Translations under genes and position numbers: made by a program
NCBI GenBank assembly: GCA_035327585.1
Contig: DAOLDD010000003.1
Coordinates: 62,001-126,000 of the forward strand
Origin: JAMLJG01 sp035327585
Lineage (GTDB): Bacteria > Verrucomicrobiota > Kiritimatiellia > CAIVKH01
Direction: 5' to 3'
DNA: 64,000 nt
In this document: positions 40,432 through 54,527 of the stretch, in pieces
How the letters are laid out: each line of letters opens with the position of its first letter
Position numbering within the stretch: the first letter of the stretch is position 1
Notes under the pieces: model-generated
Seen by the model: the letters and a program-made list of their open reading frames with translations, nothing else
Database searches by the model: none
What the model was told of the DNA's origin: nothing

Positions 40432-42105
40432 ATGGGCAAAATCTTCGACACAACCCCAGAGCGATTGGGTTATCTGCTGGAGAGCATACACAACCGCGAG
40501 GTTGCGCTGCCGGACTTCCAGCGGGACTTCGTATGGGACGCCAGGGCGACCGAGGAGTTGATCGAAAGCATCTGCCAGAACTATCCGGCTGGCAGTCTCC
40601 TCCGGATCAAGAACTCGAAGGATTTCTACTTCGCACCCCGGGAGTTCTACGGCGCGCCTGAACTCGACGGGAAGAAGCCTTCCTACCTGATTCTCGACGG
40701 GCAGCAGCGCCTCACATCGCTGTATCAGGCATTGTACGGGGCGGGCGATCATCGCTATTTCGTGAATTTGCAGGCGTTGATGGATGGCGAGGATTTGGAG
40801 GCTTGCGTCTTCTACACCAACCGGAAAGACGGCCAGAGGGAATTCGGCACCATTCAGCAGCAAAGCGACCGCCTCGTGTTTCCTCTCTCCAGTGTATTCG
40901 GCCCTGGCGACGGATTTGACGGATGGCTGGACGAGGCGCTTGAGTTGCGGATGGAAAATGCCGAGGCGCGAAGGGTGCTGAAGAAGAAGCTCCGGGAAGT
41001 GTATAAAGTCTCGATCGATCCGCTGGAGCAATACGAATTCCCCATGGTGACCCTGGCGGAGGGCACATCGGCCGCTGCGGTCTGCACGATTTTCGAGACG
41101 CTCAACAGGACAGGCGTAAAACTGTCTGTTTTCGACCTGCTCGCCGCACGATTCTGGCCCCAAAGCGTGCGCCTCCGGGATATGTGGGAAAAGGCGCTTT
41201 CGGACTATCCGGCGTTGGCCGCCTTCGATGTCGATCCGTACTACGCGCTACAGGCTATCGCGTTGTACGCCGCGTCTTCAGCCCCAAGCTGCAAACGGAA
41301 AGACGTCCTGCAGCTCAGCGTGGAGCAGATTCGCACTGGCTGGGACGACGTCATTCGCGGTCTCGCTCATACGCTGGAGATTCTGAGCAACGATTGTGGC
41401 GTGCTCGTGCCAGCGTGGCTCCCTTACAACACAATCCTGATCCCGTCCGCGGCTGCGCTGGCGACGACCAAGGATAAGAAGGGACCGGCGGTCGGGGCCA
41501 TGCGGGATCGGTTCAAGCGCTGGTTCTGGTGCTCCGTTTTCGCACAGGCGTATGAAAATGCACCCAATTCCCAAGCGGCAAAAGATTACGTCGAGCTGAA
41601 GGGGTGGTTTACGGGCGGAGAATCCCCGCAGACCGTTAAGGACTTCTCCTTCCGGCCCGAAGTCCTGCGCGAAACAACGCCGCGGCAACGGGCGCTATAC
41701 CGGGGCGTAATGGCGTTGGTCCTGAGGAACGGATCGCGCGATTTCCACAAGAAGGTACCGATCACGGCCAGCATGATTGCCGAGGAGAAGATCGAAGACC
41801 ATCACATCCTGCCCAAGGGGTTTCTGGATGATGCCGGCATAGTGGCCAAGGGACAGACCAAGGACTGCGTCCTGAACCGGACGCTGATTGACAGGGAAAC
41901 CAACAACAACATTCGCAAAAAGGCCCCGTCGCTCTACCTGAAGGAAATCGAGGACACGATGGGCGCAGCGGCGCTCGCGGAAGTCCTGGATTCACACTTG
42001 CTGCCGTCCGCCAAACACGACGCGCTATGGAAAGATGACTTCGATAGATTCCTGACTCTCCGCCAAGAGCGAATCTGCTCGGTAATTCAGGCCGTCACGG
42101 GCTGA
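40432..42105 (+). CDS. DUF262-DUF1524 nuclease (GmrSD-type)
   Basis: A 557-residue protein; ATG 40432 follows a GAGG ribosome site. The N-terminal DUF262 domain shows LPDFQRDFVWDARATEELIESI and the nucleotide-handling motif LILDGQQRLTSLYQAL near residue 90. The C-terminal DUF1524 is an HNH-type nuclease: IEDHHILPKGF near 456, then NRTLIDRETNNNI. This is the architecture of GmrSD-type modification-dependent restriction enzymes, in which DUF262 hydrolyses nucleotides and DUF1524 cuts modified DNA. In this island it could attack phages with modified DNA, complementing the methylase-based genes. Confidence 0.85.
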   Translation: MGKIFDTTPERLGYLLESIHNREVALPDFQRDFVWDARATEELIESICQNYPAGSLLRIKNSKDFYFAPREFYGAPELDGKKPSYLILDGQQRLTSLYQALYGAGDHRYFVNLQALMDGEDLEACVFYTNRKDGQREFGTIQQQSDRLVFPLSSVFGPGDGFDGWLDEALELRMENAEARRVLKKKLREVYKVSIDPLEQYEFPMVTLAEGTSAAAVCTIFETLNRTGVKLSVFDLLAARFWPQSVRLRDMWEKALSDYPALAAFDVDPYYALQAIALYAASSAPSCKRKDVLQLSVEQIRTGWDDVIRGLAHTLEILSNDCGVLVPAWLPYNTILIPSAAALATTKDKKGPAVGAMRDRFKRWFWCSVFAQAYENAPNSQAAKDYVELKGWFTGGESPQTVKDFSFRPEVLRETTPRQRALYRGVMALVLRNGSRDFHKKVPITASMIAEEKIEDHHILPKGFLDDAGIVAKGQTKDCVLNRTLIDRETNNNIRKKAPSLYLKEIEDTMGAAALAEVLDSHLLPSAKHDALWKDDFDRFLTLRQERICSVIQAVTG

Positions 42106-42157
42106 ACGCCACACATGATCTGCTTTGACGCGCAGGGGTCCAGCGGCTGCGTGAATC

Positions 42158-42180
42158 GGCGCACACGAAAGTGCGCCCTT
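42158..42180 (+). terminator. hairpin after the DUF262 gene
   Basis: GGCGCAC (42158-42164) and GTGCGCC (42171-42177) form a perfect stem around ACGAAA, followed by CTT. It is a weak terminator by its tail. Confidence 0.45.
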
Positions 42181-42190
42181 GATGACATGG

Positions 42191-42238
42191 TTGCGACTTG
42201 CATAGAAGCACGCATTATGTATTCATTTGCGATTAGCA
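42191..42238 (+). promoter_or_regulatory. direct repeats upstream of abiEi
   Basis: TTGCGACTTGCA (42191-42202) and TTGCGATTAGCA (42227-42238) are direct copies with two mismatches, flanking an AT-rich stretch. AbiEi antitoxins repress their own promoter by binding repeats, so these are likely operators. Confidence 0.45.
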
Positions 42239-42241
42239 ACT

Positions 42242-43069
42242 ATGGCCAACCTGATGCAACAGCCTCATAGAAAGAGCGATGACTCGCTTGCCTCGTGGGT
42301 GGACGCGATCCCGTCCACGGGCCGCTACGGCTTTACCCGCGAAGAGGGCCTGGGGGCGCTGGGGATGAGCCGGGGTGCATTCAACCGGGCGGCGGGGCGT
42401 TTGGCCGCGCGCAAGCGGGTGGCGCGGGTTCGAGGATCGTTCTATGTGGTAGTGCCGCTGGAGCATCTGGCGGCGGGGATGATACCGGCGGAGTGGTTTG
42501 TGGTGGACCTCATGAAGGCGCTGGGGCGACCCTTCTACATCGGCGGCTTGACGGCGGCGGAGTACCACGGCGCGGCGCATCAGAAGTCGCAATGGTTCCA
42601 TGTGGTCACGGACCAGCCCGTCCGGGACATCATCTGTCGCGGCGTCGGCCTGCGGTTTTTCGCGAAGGAAGGGATATCCTCAACGCCTGCGCTCTCGATC
42701 AAGGGCGTGACGGGCTACCTTCCCGTATCGTCCCCTGAAGCGACGGCGGTGGACTTGGTCCGCTATGCCCGGCGGTTGGGCGGGCTCAACCACGTACTGA
42801 CCGTGCTGCAGGAACTGGGCGAACGGTTGAACGCACGGAAACTCGTAGAGGCGGTCCGGCTGGACGGGCATGTGGCCTATGGCCAACGCCTGGGCTGGCT
42901 GCTGGAACGGGCCGGACACAGCGGGAAAACCGGGCCGCTGGCGAAATGGGTGGCGGCAGCCCGCCCGTTCGATGCCAAGCTGGAACCGTCGCTTCCCGTC
43001 CGGGGCGGTGTGCGCGCTGCGCGTTGGCTCCTCCGCATCAATGCGGATGTGGAGGGTGACCTGCCATGA
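42242..43069 (+). CDS. abiEi: AbiEi-type antitoxin/transcriptional regulator
   Basis: A 275-residue protein (ATG 42242; a TTG slightly upstream is possible). The N-terminal winged helix (GRYGFTREEGLGALGMSRGAFNRAAGRLAARKRVARVRGSFYVVVP) and the AbiEi C-terminal domain (IGGLTAAEYHGAAHQKSQWFHVVTD, then SPEATAVDLVRYARRLGGLNHVLTVLQELGE) are clear. AbiEi represses the operon and neutralises the AbiEii nucleotidyltransferase in type IV toxin-antitoxin systems. Its toxin partner, which starts at the overlapping ATGA, is deleted for most of its length, so this is an orphan antitoxin. Confidence 0.85.
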   Translation: MANLMQQPHRKSDDSLASWVDAIPSTGRYGFTREEGLGALGMSRGAFNRAAGRLAARKRVARVRGSFYVVVPLEHLAAGMIPAEWFVVDLMKALGRPFYIGGLTAAEYHGAAHQKSQWFHVVTDQPVRDIICRGVGLRFFAKEGISSTPALSIKGVTGYLPVSSPEATAVDLVRYARRLGGLNHVLTVLQELGERLNARKLVEAVRLDGHVAYGQRLGWLLERAGHSGKTGPLAKWVAAARPFDAKLEPSLPVRGGVRAARWLLRINADVEGDLP

Positions 43070-43390
43070 TCCCTCGGGCCTTCATTGACGCATGGCGCGC
43101 ACAGGCGCCCTGCGGGCGCTCTACCAGCGCCGGAAAGGCCGGGACCTGTTCGATCTTTGGCTTGGTTTGACGGAGGGACACGCCCGCCCGGCGGTCGTGG
43201 TCGAGACGTTCAAAGCGTACATGAAACACGAGGGACGAACGGTCAGCCGCGCTGATTTCTCGGCCAATATCGAGGCCAAGCGCGAACACCCGCTGTTCTC
43301 CGCCGATCTCAACAACCTCCTTCCGGTGGGCTCCGACTTTGATTTCAAGAGCGCCTTCCATGTCTTCGAAAAGAAAATCCTGCCCCTTCT

Positions 43391-43394
<4 letters not shown>
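43066..43394 (+). pseudogene. abiEii: AbiEii toxin remnant with large internal deletion and frameshift
   Basis: The first 15 codons (MIPRAFIDAWRAQAP) are the normal AbiEii N-terminus and overlap the abiEi stop by four bases. The frame then jumps by +2 to the normal AbiEii C-terminal region (RALYQRRKGRDLFDLWLGLTEGHARPAVVVETFKAYM to FHVFEKKILPLL), read in the frame beginning at 43092. The central part, about 190 residues including the nucleotidyltransferase GS and DxD motifs, is gone. The toxin cannot be active. The stop still overlaps the start of the helicase gene, so the remnant may survive as a translational coupler. Confidence 0.85.
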
Positions 43395-48679
<5,285 letters not shown>

Positions 48680-48955
48680 CGTAAGCCGAAGGACCATCAC
48701 ACATTCCTGGAATTTGCCTTGAAAGAAAAAACCAAGAGGTCCGTCTACTCCTCCAGCGGTGAATGTCGTGATTTCGAGTCGTGAAACCGGGCATCCGAAA
48801 CCGCATCCGCGCGGATACGGTCATGGATTCTGCTTGAAACCGGCTGCCCCACGGCGCTCTACTCCAAGCCGCACGGCGTCGTGCGGCGGGCGTGAGACGG
48901 GATGATATCTTTCGCAACAAACAAGGTGCGGACGTTGTCCGCGGGAGGTCAGATA
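48680..48955. other. 276-bp intergenic region before the envelope operon
   Basis: No gene is seen. It contains a CGTCTA at 48742-48747 that resembles the -10 of ECF sigma promoters, and a perfect hairpin CCGCACG-GCGT-CGTGCGG at 48869-48886 without a U-tract, which lies in the probable leader of the operon starting at 48956. Confidence 0.45.
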
Positions 48956-49666
48956 ATGAGAAAAGACATGGTCATGAAGATCCGGAGAATTCCACTTGCA
49001 GCTGGCCTGTTGACGGCGGCGCTACTCGCGTCCGCGGTCGCCCCAGGTGCCTTCGCCCAACCCGCCGCAAGCAAGTCACCCACCCCGGCAACAGCCGCGG
49101 CGCCGAAGGGGATGGACGACGTTGAGGCCCGCGTCAAGGCGATGCAGGACTCGATCAAAAATGCGTTCACGCAATTTCAGCGCGCCAACAGTTCCCCCGA
49201 CGAAAAAATGGTAAGACTGGACAAGCTCCTCGTCGCCATCGACTCGTCCCTCGCTGAATTACGTGAAGGCGGACCTCTGCACAAAGAAATTGGCAAGGCC
49301 ATCACACATTCCGAAGCAATACAATCAAAGTACAAGAACAAGACCACGGACCCCAATATCGAGGCGAAAATACGAGAGCGTTACCAGAAGTTAGCCGACA
49401 AGATTGCTCTTGAAATCAACCAACTCTATCAGAGGCGAATGGTTCTGAACCAAGCTATTAGCGAATTGGACAAACAAAGAGCCGGTTTGACTCAGGAACG
49501 GGATTTTATCGTGGATCTCATCACCATTGATGAAATTACTGAGGCCAATGCGGCCCTGCTGGAGGTAGTTGACAGTGTGAAGGCCGTGGTTGACTCCATC
49601 AATAGGTTTGCCGAGAACATCGTCGCGACGCCCGCACCCGAAGCAACGGGCAAGGAAACGAGGTAG
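48956..49666 (+). CDS. periplasmic helical protein, first gene of the MoxR operon
   Basis: A 236-residue protein; ATG 48956 follows GGGAGG. The signal peptide (KIRRIPLAAGLLTAALLASAVAPGAFA) is followed by a long helical region with heptad spacing (VRLDKLLVAIDSSLAELREGG, IRERYQKLADKIALEINQLYQRRMVLNQAISELDKQRAGLTQERDF), likely a coiled coil. No family is recognised. Together with the next gene it gives a pair of small exported helical proteins ahead of DUF58. Confidence 0.65.
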   Translation: MRKDMVMKIRRIPLAAGLLTAALLASAVAPGAFAQPAASKSPTPATAAAPKGMDDVEARVKAMQDSIKNAFTQFQRANSSPDEKMVRLDKLLVAIDSSLAELREGGPLHKEIGKAITHSEAIQSKYKNKTTDPNIEAKIRERYQKLADKIALEINQLYQRRMVLNQAISELDKQRAGLTQERDFIVDLITIDEITEANAALLEVVDSVKAVVDSINRFAENIVATPAPEATGKETR

Positions 49667-49669
49667 TTC

Positions 49670-50209
49670 TTGAGCGCGTGCCGCATAGTTTGCGCATGCC
49701 TGCTTGCTGGATCGGCGCTTATCGGCCCTGCAATGGCCGATAACGCTGCTCCGGCGAGTCTGGACATCGGTTTCGCCATCGCTGAACTCAAGCAGGCGAC
49801 CGAGACGATCGACCGGACGGAAGTCCCGCTCGAACAGGTCGACCGGATTCGGCGGTGGGAAAACCTGGTCGCGACATCCAGCAGTATCCGGGATACCGTC
49901 CGGGCCGCGGTGGCCAATGCCGACAACGCCATCGTGCGTTACCGGGATTTGGCCGCGAAGCATCAAGCGGACCCGGCGAAAGGTGAAGTCCTGGCCAAGC
50001 GGGTTGAAACCATGAAGGAGCAGGCGGACCGACTGATCCTCTCCGACGCCGAGCTGACGAAGTTGATCAGCGGGCTCTCGGCCCGCCTGGCCAAGTTGCT
50101 GGCCGACCCGGAGGTTCAGCAGGCGTTGCAGGTCCGGGAACTGTTGGAGAGAACCGACGCAGCGATCCAAAAAGCCGCCTCGGCAGTTCCGGACTCACTC
50201 AAACCCTAG
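49670..50209 (+). CDS. small periplasmic helical protein
   Basis: A 179-residue protein beginning with TTG (49670), three bases after the previous stop. Signal peptide MSACRIVCACLLAGSALIGPAMA; the mature part is all-helical (AIAELKQATETIDRTEVPLEQVDRIRRWENLVATSSSIRD, VLAKRVETMKEQADRLILSDAELTKLISGLSARLAKLL). It shares the overall design of the preceding gene product. The function is unknown; the operon points to envelope work. Confidence 0.6.
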   Translation: MSACRIVCACLLAGSALIGPAMADNAAPASLDIGFAIAELKQATETIDRTEVPLEQVDRIRRWENLVATSSSIRDTVRAAVANADNAIVRYRDLAAKHQADPAKGEVLAKRVETMKEQADRLILSDAELTKLISGLSARLAKLLADPEVQQALQVRELLERTDAAIQKAASAVPDSLKP

Positions 50210-50237
50210 GATACACCCCCGCCCCCGGGGCCGCGCC

Positions 50238-51314
50238 ATGCAACCCAAGTGCCATTCAGGTTGGGCGCGCGACATCGCATCCCGATTTCCGCTGACCCCG
50301 GTCGGCGTCGCGCTGCTGCTGGGCGCGGGCGGATTGCTGTGGTGGACCCACCACATCGGTCATGATCACACCATCCGCGTCGCGGCATGGGCGTGCATCG
50401 CGTTGATCCTGATCGCCGCCATGCTCACCTGGCTGACGGGAAACCGGCAGCGGAAACGGATCGCCGAAGTTCTTTCCGATGCGCAGCTTGATTGCGGTGA
50501 GGCGCTCCCCACCGCGGGACGCCTCCTGCGAGTCCGTTACATCCAGCCACCGGCCGATGAGTCAGGGCGGCTCTTCCGGCGCGGTCACCTTCACGATTTG
50601 CGATTCCGCCTGCACGACCCGCTGGAATTGGTCTCCATGGAATGCGTCGCGCGGGGTGTCGACCTGCTGGTGCTCCCACGCCCGGCGCGACCCGCGGTCG
50701 GTTTGAGGCTCCCGTCGGAAGTGGCGGCCGGGGAGGAATGGTCGGCACGCGGGAAGCCTGCGGGGGACATGCACGAAATCGGAGAGTATCGACGCGGAGA
50801 CCCCTTGCGCTTCGTGCTCTGGAAGGTGTCCGCCCGCCGGGGATCCAAGCATCTCTACGTTCGGCGCCCGGAAACCGTGGGCGACAGCAAACTGGCGTTC
50901 TACTTCATGGCCGGACCGGGCGACGACCCATCGGCGGCGCTGCTTCACTTCATGATCCGCGAGCAACACCTGAATGCGGCGGATCTGCTTCTCTTTAATA
51001 CCGACCATCCGGATGCCTCCCTGGACACGGGCGGAGATGCACTTCGACGGCTCGCCGCCAGTGGCAATACGGAGCCATCCGCCGCCCTGTCGAATCTCGA
51101 TCGTTTTCTCGAGGAATCGCTTCGCCGCCGCGTTTCCGCTTGCTTCATCTTTCTCCCCGCGCCACAGGCGGAACAAGTCGCCGCAGGCTTCCCGGAAACC
51201 GGGCTGCCCACCTATTTTGTAGCCGGTATCGATGCCGGATTGACCCCGCCCGAAAGCCGCGAGGGCGGATGCGACATTCAATTTATCCCCATGGAACCGA
51301 TTTCATCCACGTGA
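50238..51314 (+). CDS. DUF58 membrane protein
   Basis: A 358-residue protein with two transmembrane helices near the N-terminus (VGVALLLGAGGLLWW and RVAAWACIALILIAAMLTWL). The DUF58 signature EIGEYRRGDPLRFVLWKVSAR lies near residues 180-200. DUF58 proteins accompany MoxR ATPases and transglutaminase-like proteins in envelope-related operons across bacteria and have a vWA-like C-terminal part. The MoxR and transglutaminase partners are encoded directly downstream. Confidence 0.85.
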   Translation: MQPKCHSGWARDIASRFPLTPVGVALLLGAGGLLWWTHHIGHDHTIRVAAWACIALILIAAMLTWLTGNRQRKRIAEVLSDAQLDCGEALPTAGRLLRVRYIQPPADESGRLFRRGHLHDLRFRLHDPLELVSMECVARGVDLLVLPRPARPAVGLRLPSEVAAGEEWSARGKPAGDMHEIGEYRRGDPLRFVLWKVSARRGSKHLYVRRPETVGDSKLAFYFMAGPGDDPSAALLHFMIREQHLNAADLLLFNTDHPDASLDTGGDALRRLAASGNTEPSAALSNLDRFLEESLRRRVSACFIFLPAPQAEQVAAGFPETGLPTYFVAGIDAGLTPPESREGGCDIQFIPMEPISST

Positions 51315-51321
51315 CCCCCCA

Positions 51322-53394
51322 ATGCGCATCAATGTATCCATAGGCTGGTTCTCGGCGCTGGCGTGGGGATTGGCGTGCGCCGCCCTTTCCGCTGGTTTTG
51401 CCAGCGCTGCGGGGATTGCCAGCGCAGGTGTGGGCGGAGCAATAGGCGTTTTGCTTGCGGATCATGCAGCGAATCGGAGGCGATACCGGAAAACGGGACT
51501 GACCCTGCTCGCACTGGCGGTTGCCGCCCCGCTACTCGCGTCGTGGCTGCCAAACGCCGCGATGACGGGGCTGGCGATTATCGAGGCCGCTGATTTTGGC
51601 GCCAAAGCCTTGCTGCTCATCTGGACGCTGCGCGTGCTGTCCAACCGGCTGGCGTGGACGCGACCGCTCGTCGCCCTTTTCGCCGCTTTCGGGTATGCGC
51701 AATGGATCGCCTCGCATCGCCATGGGAACCTGGCACGTCCCTATGCGCTCATGGATGGATGGATCGAAATGGGACATGCGCCGCCAGAGCTTTTCTGGCT
51801 GCTCGGCGCGGGGGCGACAGTGTTGGCGGCGATTCTCGTGGCGCCGCGCCATCGTTCTGGACGCGGTTGGGTGCCGCTGATCGCCGTAGCCGGGATGCTG
51901 ATCGCGGCCCTACTTCTCACCCGATGGGCTCCGCCGCTTCCATTCACGCCCCCCACCCCGCCGCCCCCCCCTCGCGCGCAATCGCCGGAACCCCCACCAC
52001 CGCCGCCACCCCGGCCGAATCCCATCGCGCTAGTGCAAGTGGACGACACCTACCGGCCGCCGCAACGGCTGGGCGGCTATTACCTGCGCACGCATGCCGC
52101 CGACCGGCTGACGGACCTTCAGTTCGAGGAAGAATCCCTCGCAGAGGCGGACGCTGGGGAATCGAGCCGGACGAACGCCTTCATCGCCCCCGGAACATCG
52201 GGACTCGTACGGACCCGAATCTTCATGCTGGATGCGACCAATCACGTGCCCGCGTTGCTGAACAGCGTTGAGATTCGACCGGCGGCACCCCCCGCGCCTC
52301 CGTTCCGGCGCGCATTTTACATCGACGCCACGCCTCCGGGACATCGGTTGAACCCCGATCTCGATTTGTCCACCTTCCGCCAGCGCTTGAGCGCGCCACA
52401 CTGGACACCTGAGCAGTTGGCCAACTTTTCTACAGCCCCCGACGAAACCAATATCGTCCTGTTTGCACGCGAACTTATCGCTGACATCCCCGAATTTCTA
52501 GCCGTGTACCTGCCGCCGCGCGTAAAGGTTATCCGCCACTGGCTGAACCACCAGTGCGCATTTTCAGCCAAGGCTGGCGAGGCGTTGGCCGACGCCCCGA
52601 TCACCCGGTTTCTTTTCGACACCCGGACCGGCGGCGCCCGACAGTTTGCGCATGCCGCGGTCCTTCTCTTCCGGAGCGTGGGTGTTCCGGCGCGACTGGG
52701 CTTCGGCTATGTGGTGCCGGTCGCACCGGACGAAATACGTTCCGAGTTCGTCGTCGCGGATACGCACGCACAGGAGTGGCCGGAGGTTTATCTTGATGGC
52801 GCTGGCTGGGTGCCCGTCCCGCTGAACCCGACCAACGTGCTCGACCGTCCGCAACCCGCGCCCGATCCGGAGTTGGAAGCCATGCTTCAGGACCGCGCGG
52901 AGGCCCCGCCTCCCCGCGCGCCGCCGACCTGGCGGAACTGGCCCTGGCTGCTGTGGACGGGATATGCGTTCCCGGCGGTGATCTTGCTGCTTCTGCTGCA
53001 CCTGCTGTTCGTCCGGTATATCGCCGTAGCCTTGGCTCAACCGAAACAGCGACATGCGCGGGCCATCCGCACGACGCACGCACTGTTCGCCGCCGCAGGA
53101 TGGCCACGGCGTGAAGGCGAAACGAATTTTGATTGGTGCGCTCGCGTCCGGGCCGGGGATCAGACCGCGGACAAACGGGTCGCGAGTCTCCTCCAGGATG
53201 CCGCGACCCGCTATCGCGTGTGCTACGAAACCGGACGTATAGATTCGGCCGAGGCGTGGTTGCGCCTGCTGCTGCGGATCGACCTTGCGCTCTGGCGACA
53301 CGCCGCCGGACGACGCCTGATGCCACGCCCACTCCGTCACGCTCGCCCACGTTCATCCACCGATCCTATAGAAAGCCAAAGGAGGCTCACATGA
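51322..53394 (+). CDS. transglutaminase-like membrane protein with lost catalytic triad
   Basis: A 690-residue protein of the TgpA type. About six membrane helices occur in residues 1-200. A Pro-rich hinge (TPPTPPPPPRAQ) leads into an exported part with a transglutaminase core (residues 430-500), and a last helix sits near 545-565 (LLWTGYAFPAVILLLLLHLLFV). The core is recognisable (TGGARQFAHAAVLLFRSVGVPARLGFGYV, then EWPEVYLDGAGWVPV). However, the catalytic Cys is Ala439, the His position before WPEVY is Gln484, and the DPT Asp is replaced in VPLNPT. It is probably a structural or regulatory pseudoenzyme. Its stop overlaps the MoxR start by four bases. Confidence 0.8.
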   Translation: MRINVSIGWFSALAWGLACAALSAGFASAAGIASAGVGGAIGVLLADHAANRRRYRKTGLTLLALAVAAPLLASWLPNAAMTGLAIIEAADFGAKALLLIWTLRVLSNRLAWTRPLVALFAAFGYAQWIASHRHGNLARPYALMDGWIEMGHAPPELFWLLGAGATVLAAILVAPRHRSGRGWVPLIAVAGMLIAALLLTRWAPPLPFTPPTPPPPPRAQSPEPPPPPPPRPNPIALVQVDDTYRPPQRLGGYYLRTHAADRLTDLQFEEESLAEADAGESSRTNAFIAPGTSGLVRTRIFMLDATNHVPALLNSVEIRPAAPPAPPFRRAFYIDATPPGHRLNPDLDLSTFRQRLSAPHWTPEQLANFSTAPDETNIVLFARELIADIPEFLAVYLPPRVKVIRHWLNHQCAFSAKAGEALADAPITRFLFDTRTGGARQFAHAAVLLFRSVGVPARLGFGYVVPVAPDEIRSEFVVADTHAQEWPEVYLDGAGWVPVPLNPTNVLDRPQPAPDPELEAMLQDRAEAPPPRAPPTWRNWPWLLWTGYAFPAVILLLLLHLLFVRYIAVALAQPKQRHARAIRTTHALFAAAGWPRREGETNFDWCARVRAGDQTADKRVASLLQDAATRYRVCYETGRIDSAEAWLRLLLRIDLALWRHAAGRRLMPRPLRHARPRSSTDPIESQRRLT

Positions 53395-54527
53395 GCAGCA
53401 CGACCAATCCCATGACCATTCAAGAAGCCGCCGAGGTCTACCTCGCATTCGAGGACCACCTGAACAGTCTGCTGTGGGGTCGGAACGACGACGACACCCC
53501 GGGCACCATCCAATTGATCCTCAACGCCTTCTTTGCCAATGAACACATCCTGTTCGAAGATTTTCCCGGCTCCGGGAAGTCCTACATGGCCTCCGGCTTG
53601 GCCAAACTCATCGAGGATGACATTGTGGAGGCGGGTGTGGATATCGTGCACTACAAACGTATCCAATGCGTGCCCGACCTGCTGCCGTCCGACGTAACCG
53701 GCTTCACGATGATCCAGGGCGGGGAAAAGGCATTCCAAGCCGGTTCCATTTTTGCGTATTTCGTGTTGGTGGATGAAATCAACCGGACCACGCCCAAGGT
53801 GCAGTCGGCGTTTCTCGAGGCGATGGCGGAACGAAAAGTCACCGTGGACGGGCGCGAGCATTCCCTCGGCGAGCTGTTTTTTGTGATCGCCACGCAAAAC
53901 CCGCTGGATCGCGTCGGCACATTTGAACTACCGGCCGCGCAACTTGACCGCTTCCTCTTCAAGCGACGTTTGAGCCCGATCAAGGCGCATTATGAGTGCA
54001 GGGTGCTGCTGGACGAGGTACTGAAGAATGCGGCCGAGCACGTGCGTGCAACGCAGGATAAACTCCGACAGGCCGTCGACCGTCACTATCCCGGAAACGA
54101 GCCCTGGGCTGACAAACCCCGGGATTCAGGGGAGAAAATTGGCGTAACGCGAATCGTGGCCGCCAAGCAATGCATATTGGCCAACGTGGGTGTGCATGAG
54201 GATCTCGTGCCCCGAATCCTGCACGTTGCCGACGCCATCCAGGCCCGATACGACCGGCGCGATGGCGGGTTCCGGCGCGGCAGCCGCCCGTCCGTGCGCA
54301 GCATGCAGAAGTTCATCAAGGCCGCAAAGGTTCGCGCCTTTATCGAGCAGGTGAGCCGCGACCGGACGGCCGCGGAAGGAATTCTGGCGGTACCGCGCCA
54401 TTTCCGCGAACTCGCGTGCGACCTCCTGCGGCACCGTCTGATCCCCCTTGATACGCGCTTGGGCCAGGAGCCCGACCGGCTGGACGCGCTGATCCGTGAG
54501 ATCGTGAATGAAATTATTCCGGAATAA
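53391..54527 (+). CDS. MoxR-family AAA+ ATPase
   Basis: A 378-residue ATPase; ATG 53391 follows AAAGGAGG and overlaps the preceding stop. Walker A is FPGSGKS, Walker B LVDEINRTTPKVQSAFLEAM, sensor 1 VIATQNPLDRVGTFELPAAQLDRF, and sensor 2 lies in the C-terminal lid. A helical insert (HVRATQDKLRQAVDRHYPGNEPWAD) is larger than usual for the family. MoxR proteins act as chaperones that mature protein complexes, commonly with DUF58 and vWA partners, as here. Confidence 0.92.
   Translation: MSSTTNPMTIQEAAEVYLAFEDHLNSLLWGRNDDDTPGTIQLILNAFFANEHILFEDFPGSGKSYMASGLAKLIEDDIVEAGVDIVHYKRIQCVPDLLPSDVTGFTMIQGGEKAFQAGSIFAYFVLVDEINRTTPKVQSAFLEAMAERKVTVDGREHSLGELFFVIATQNPLDRVGTFELPAAQLDRFLFKRRLSPIKAHYECRVLLDEVLKNAAEHVRATQDKLRQAVDRHYPGNEPWADKPRDSGEKIGVTRIVAAKQCILANVGVHEDLVPRILHVADAIQARYDRRDGGFRRGSRPSVRSMQKFIKAAKVRAFIEQVSRDRTAAEGILAVPRHFRELACDLLRHRLIPLDTRLGQEPDRLDALIREIVNEIIPE

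Noticed and set aside
48869..48886. Perfect hairpin CCGCACG/CGTGCGG as a terminator of the last defence gene
   Set aside because: It lies 190 bases after the stop and has no U-tract, so I list it only as a feature of the operon leader.
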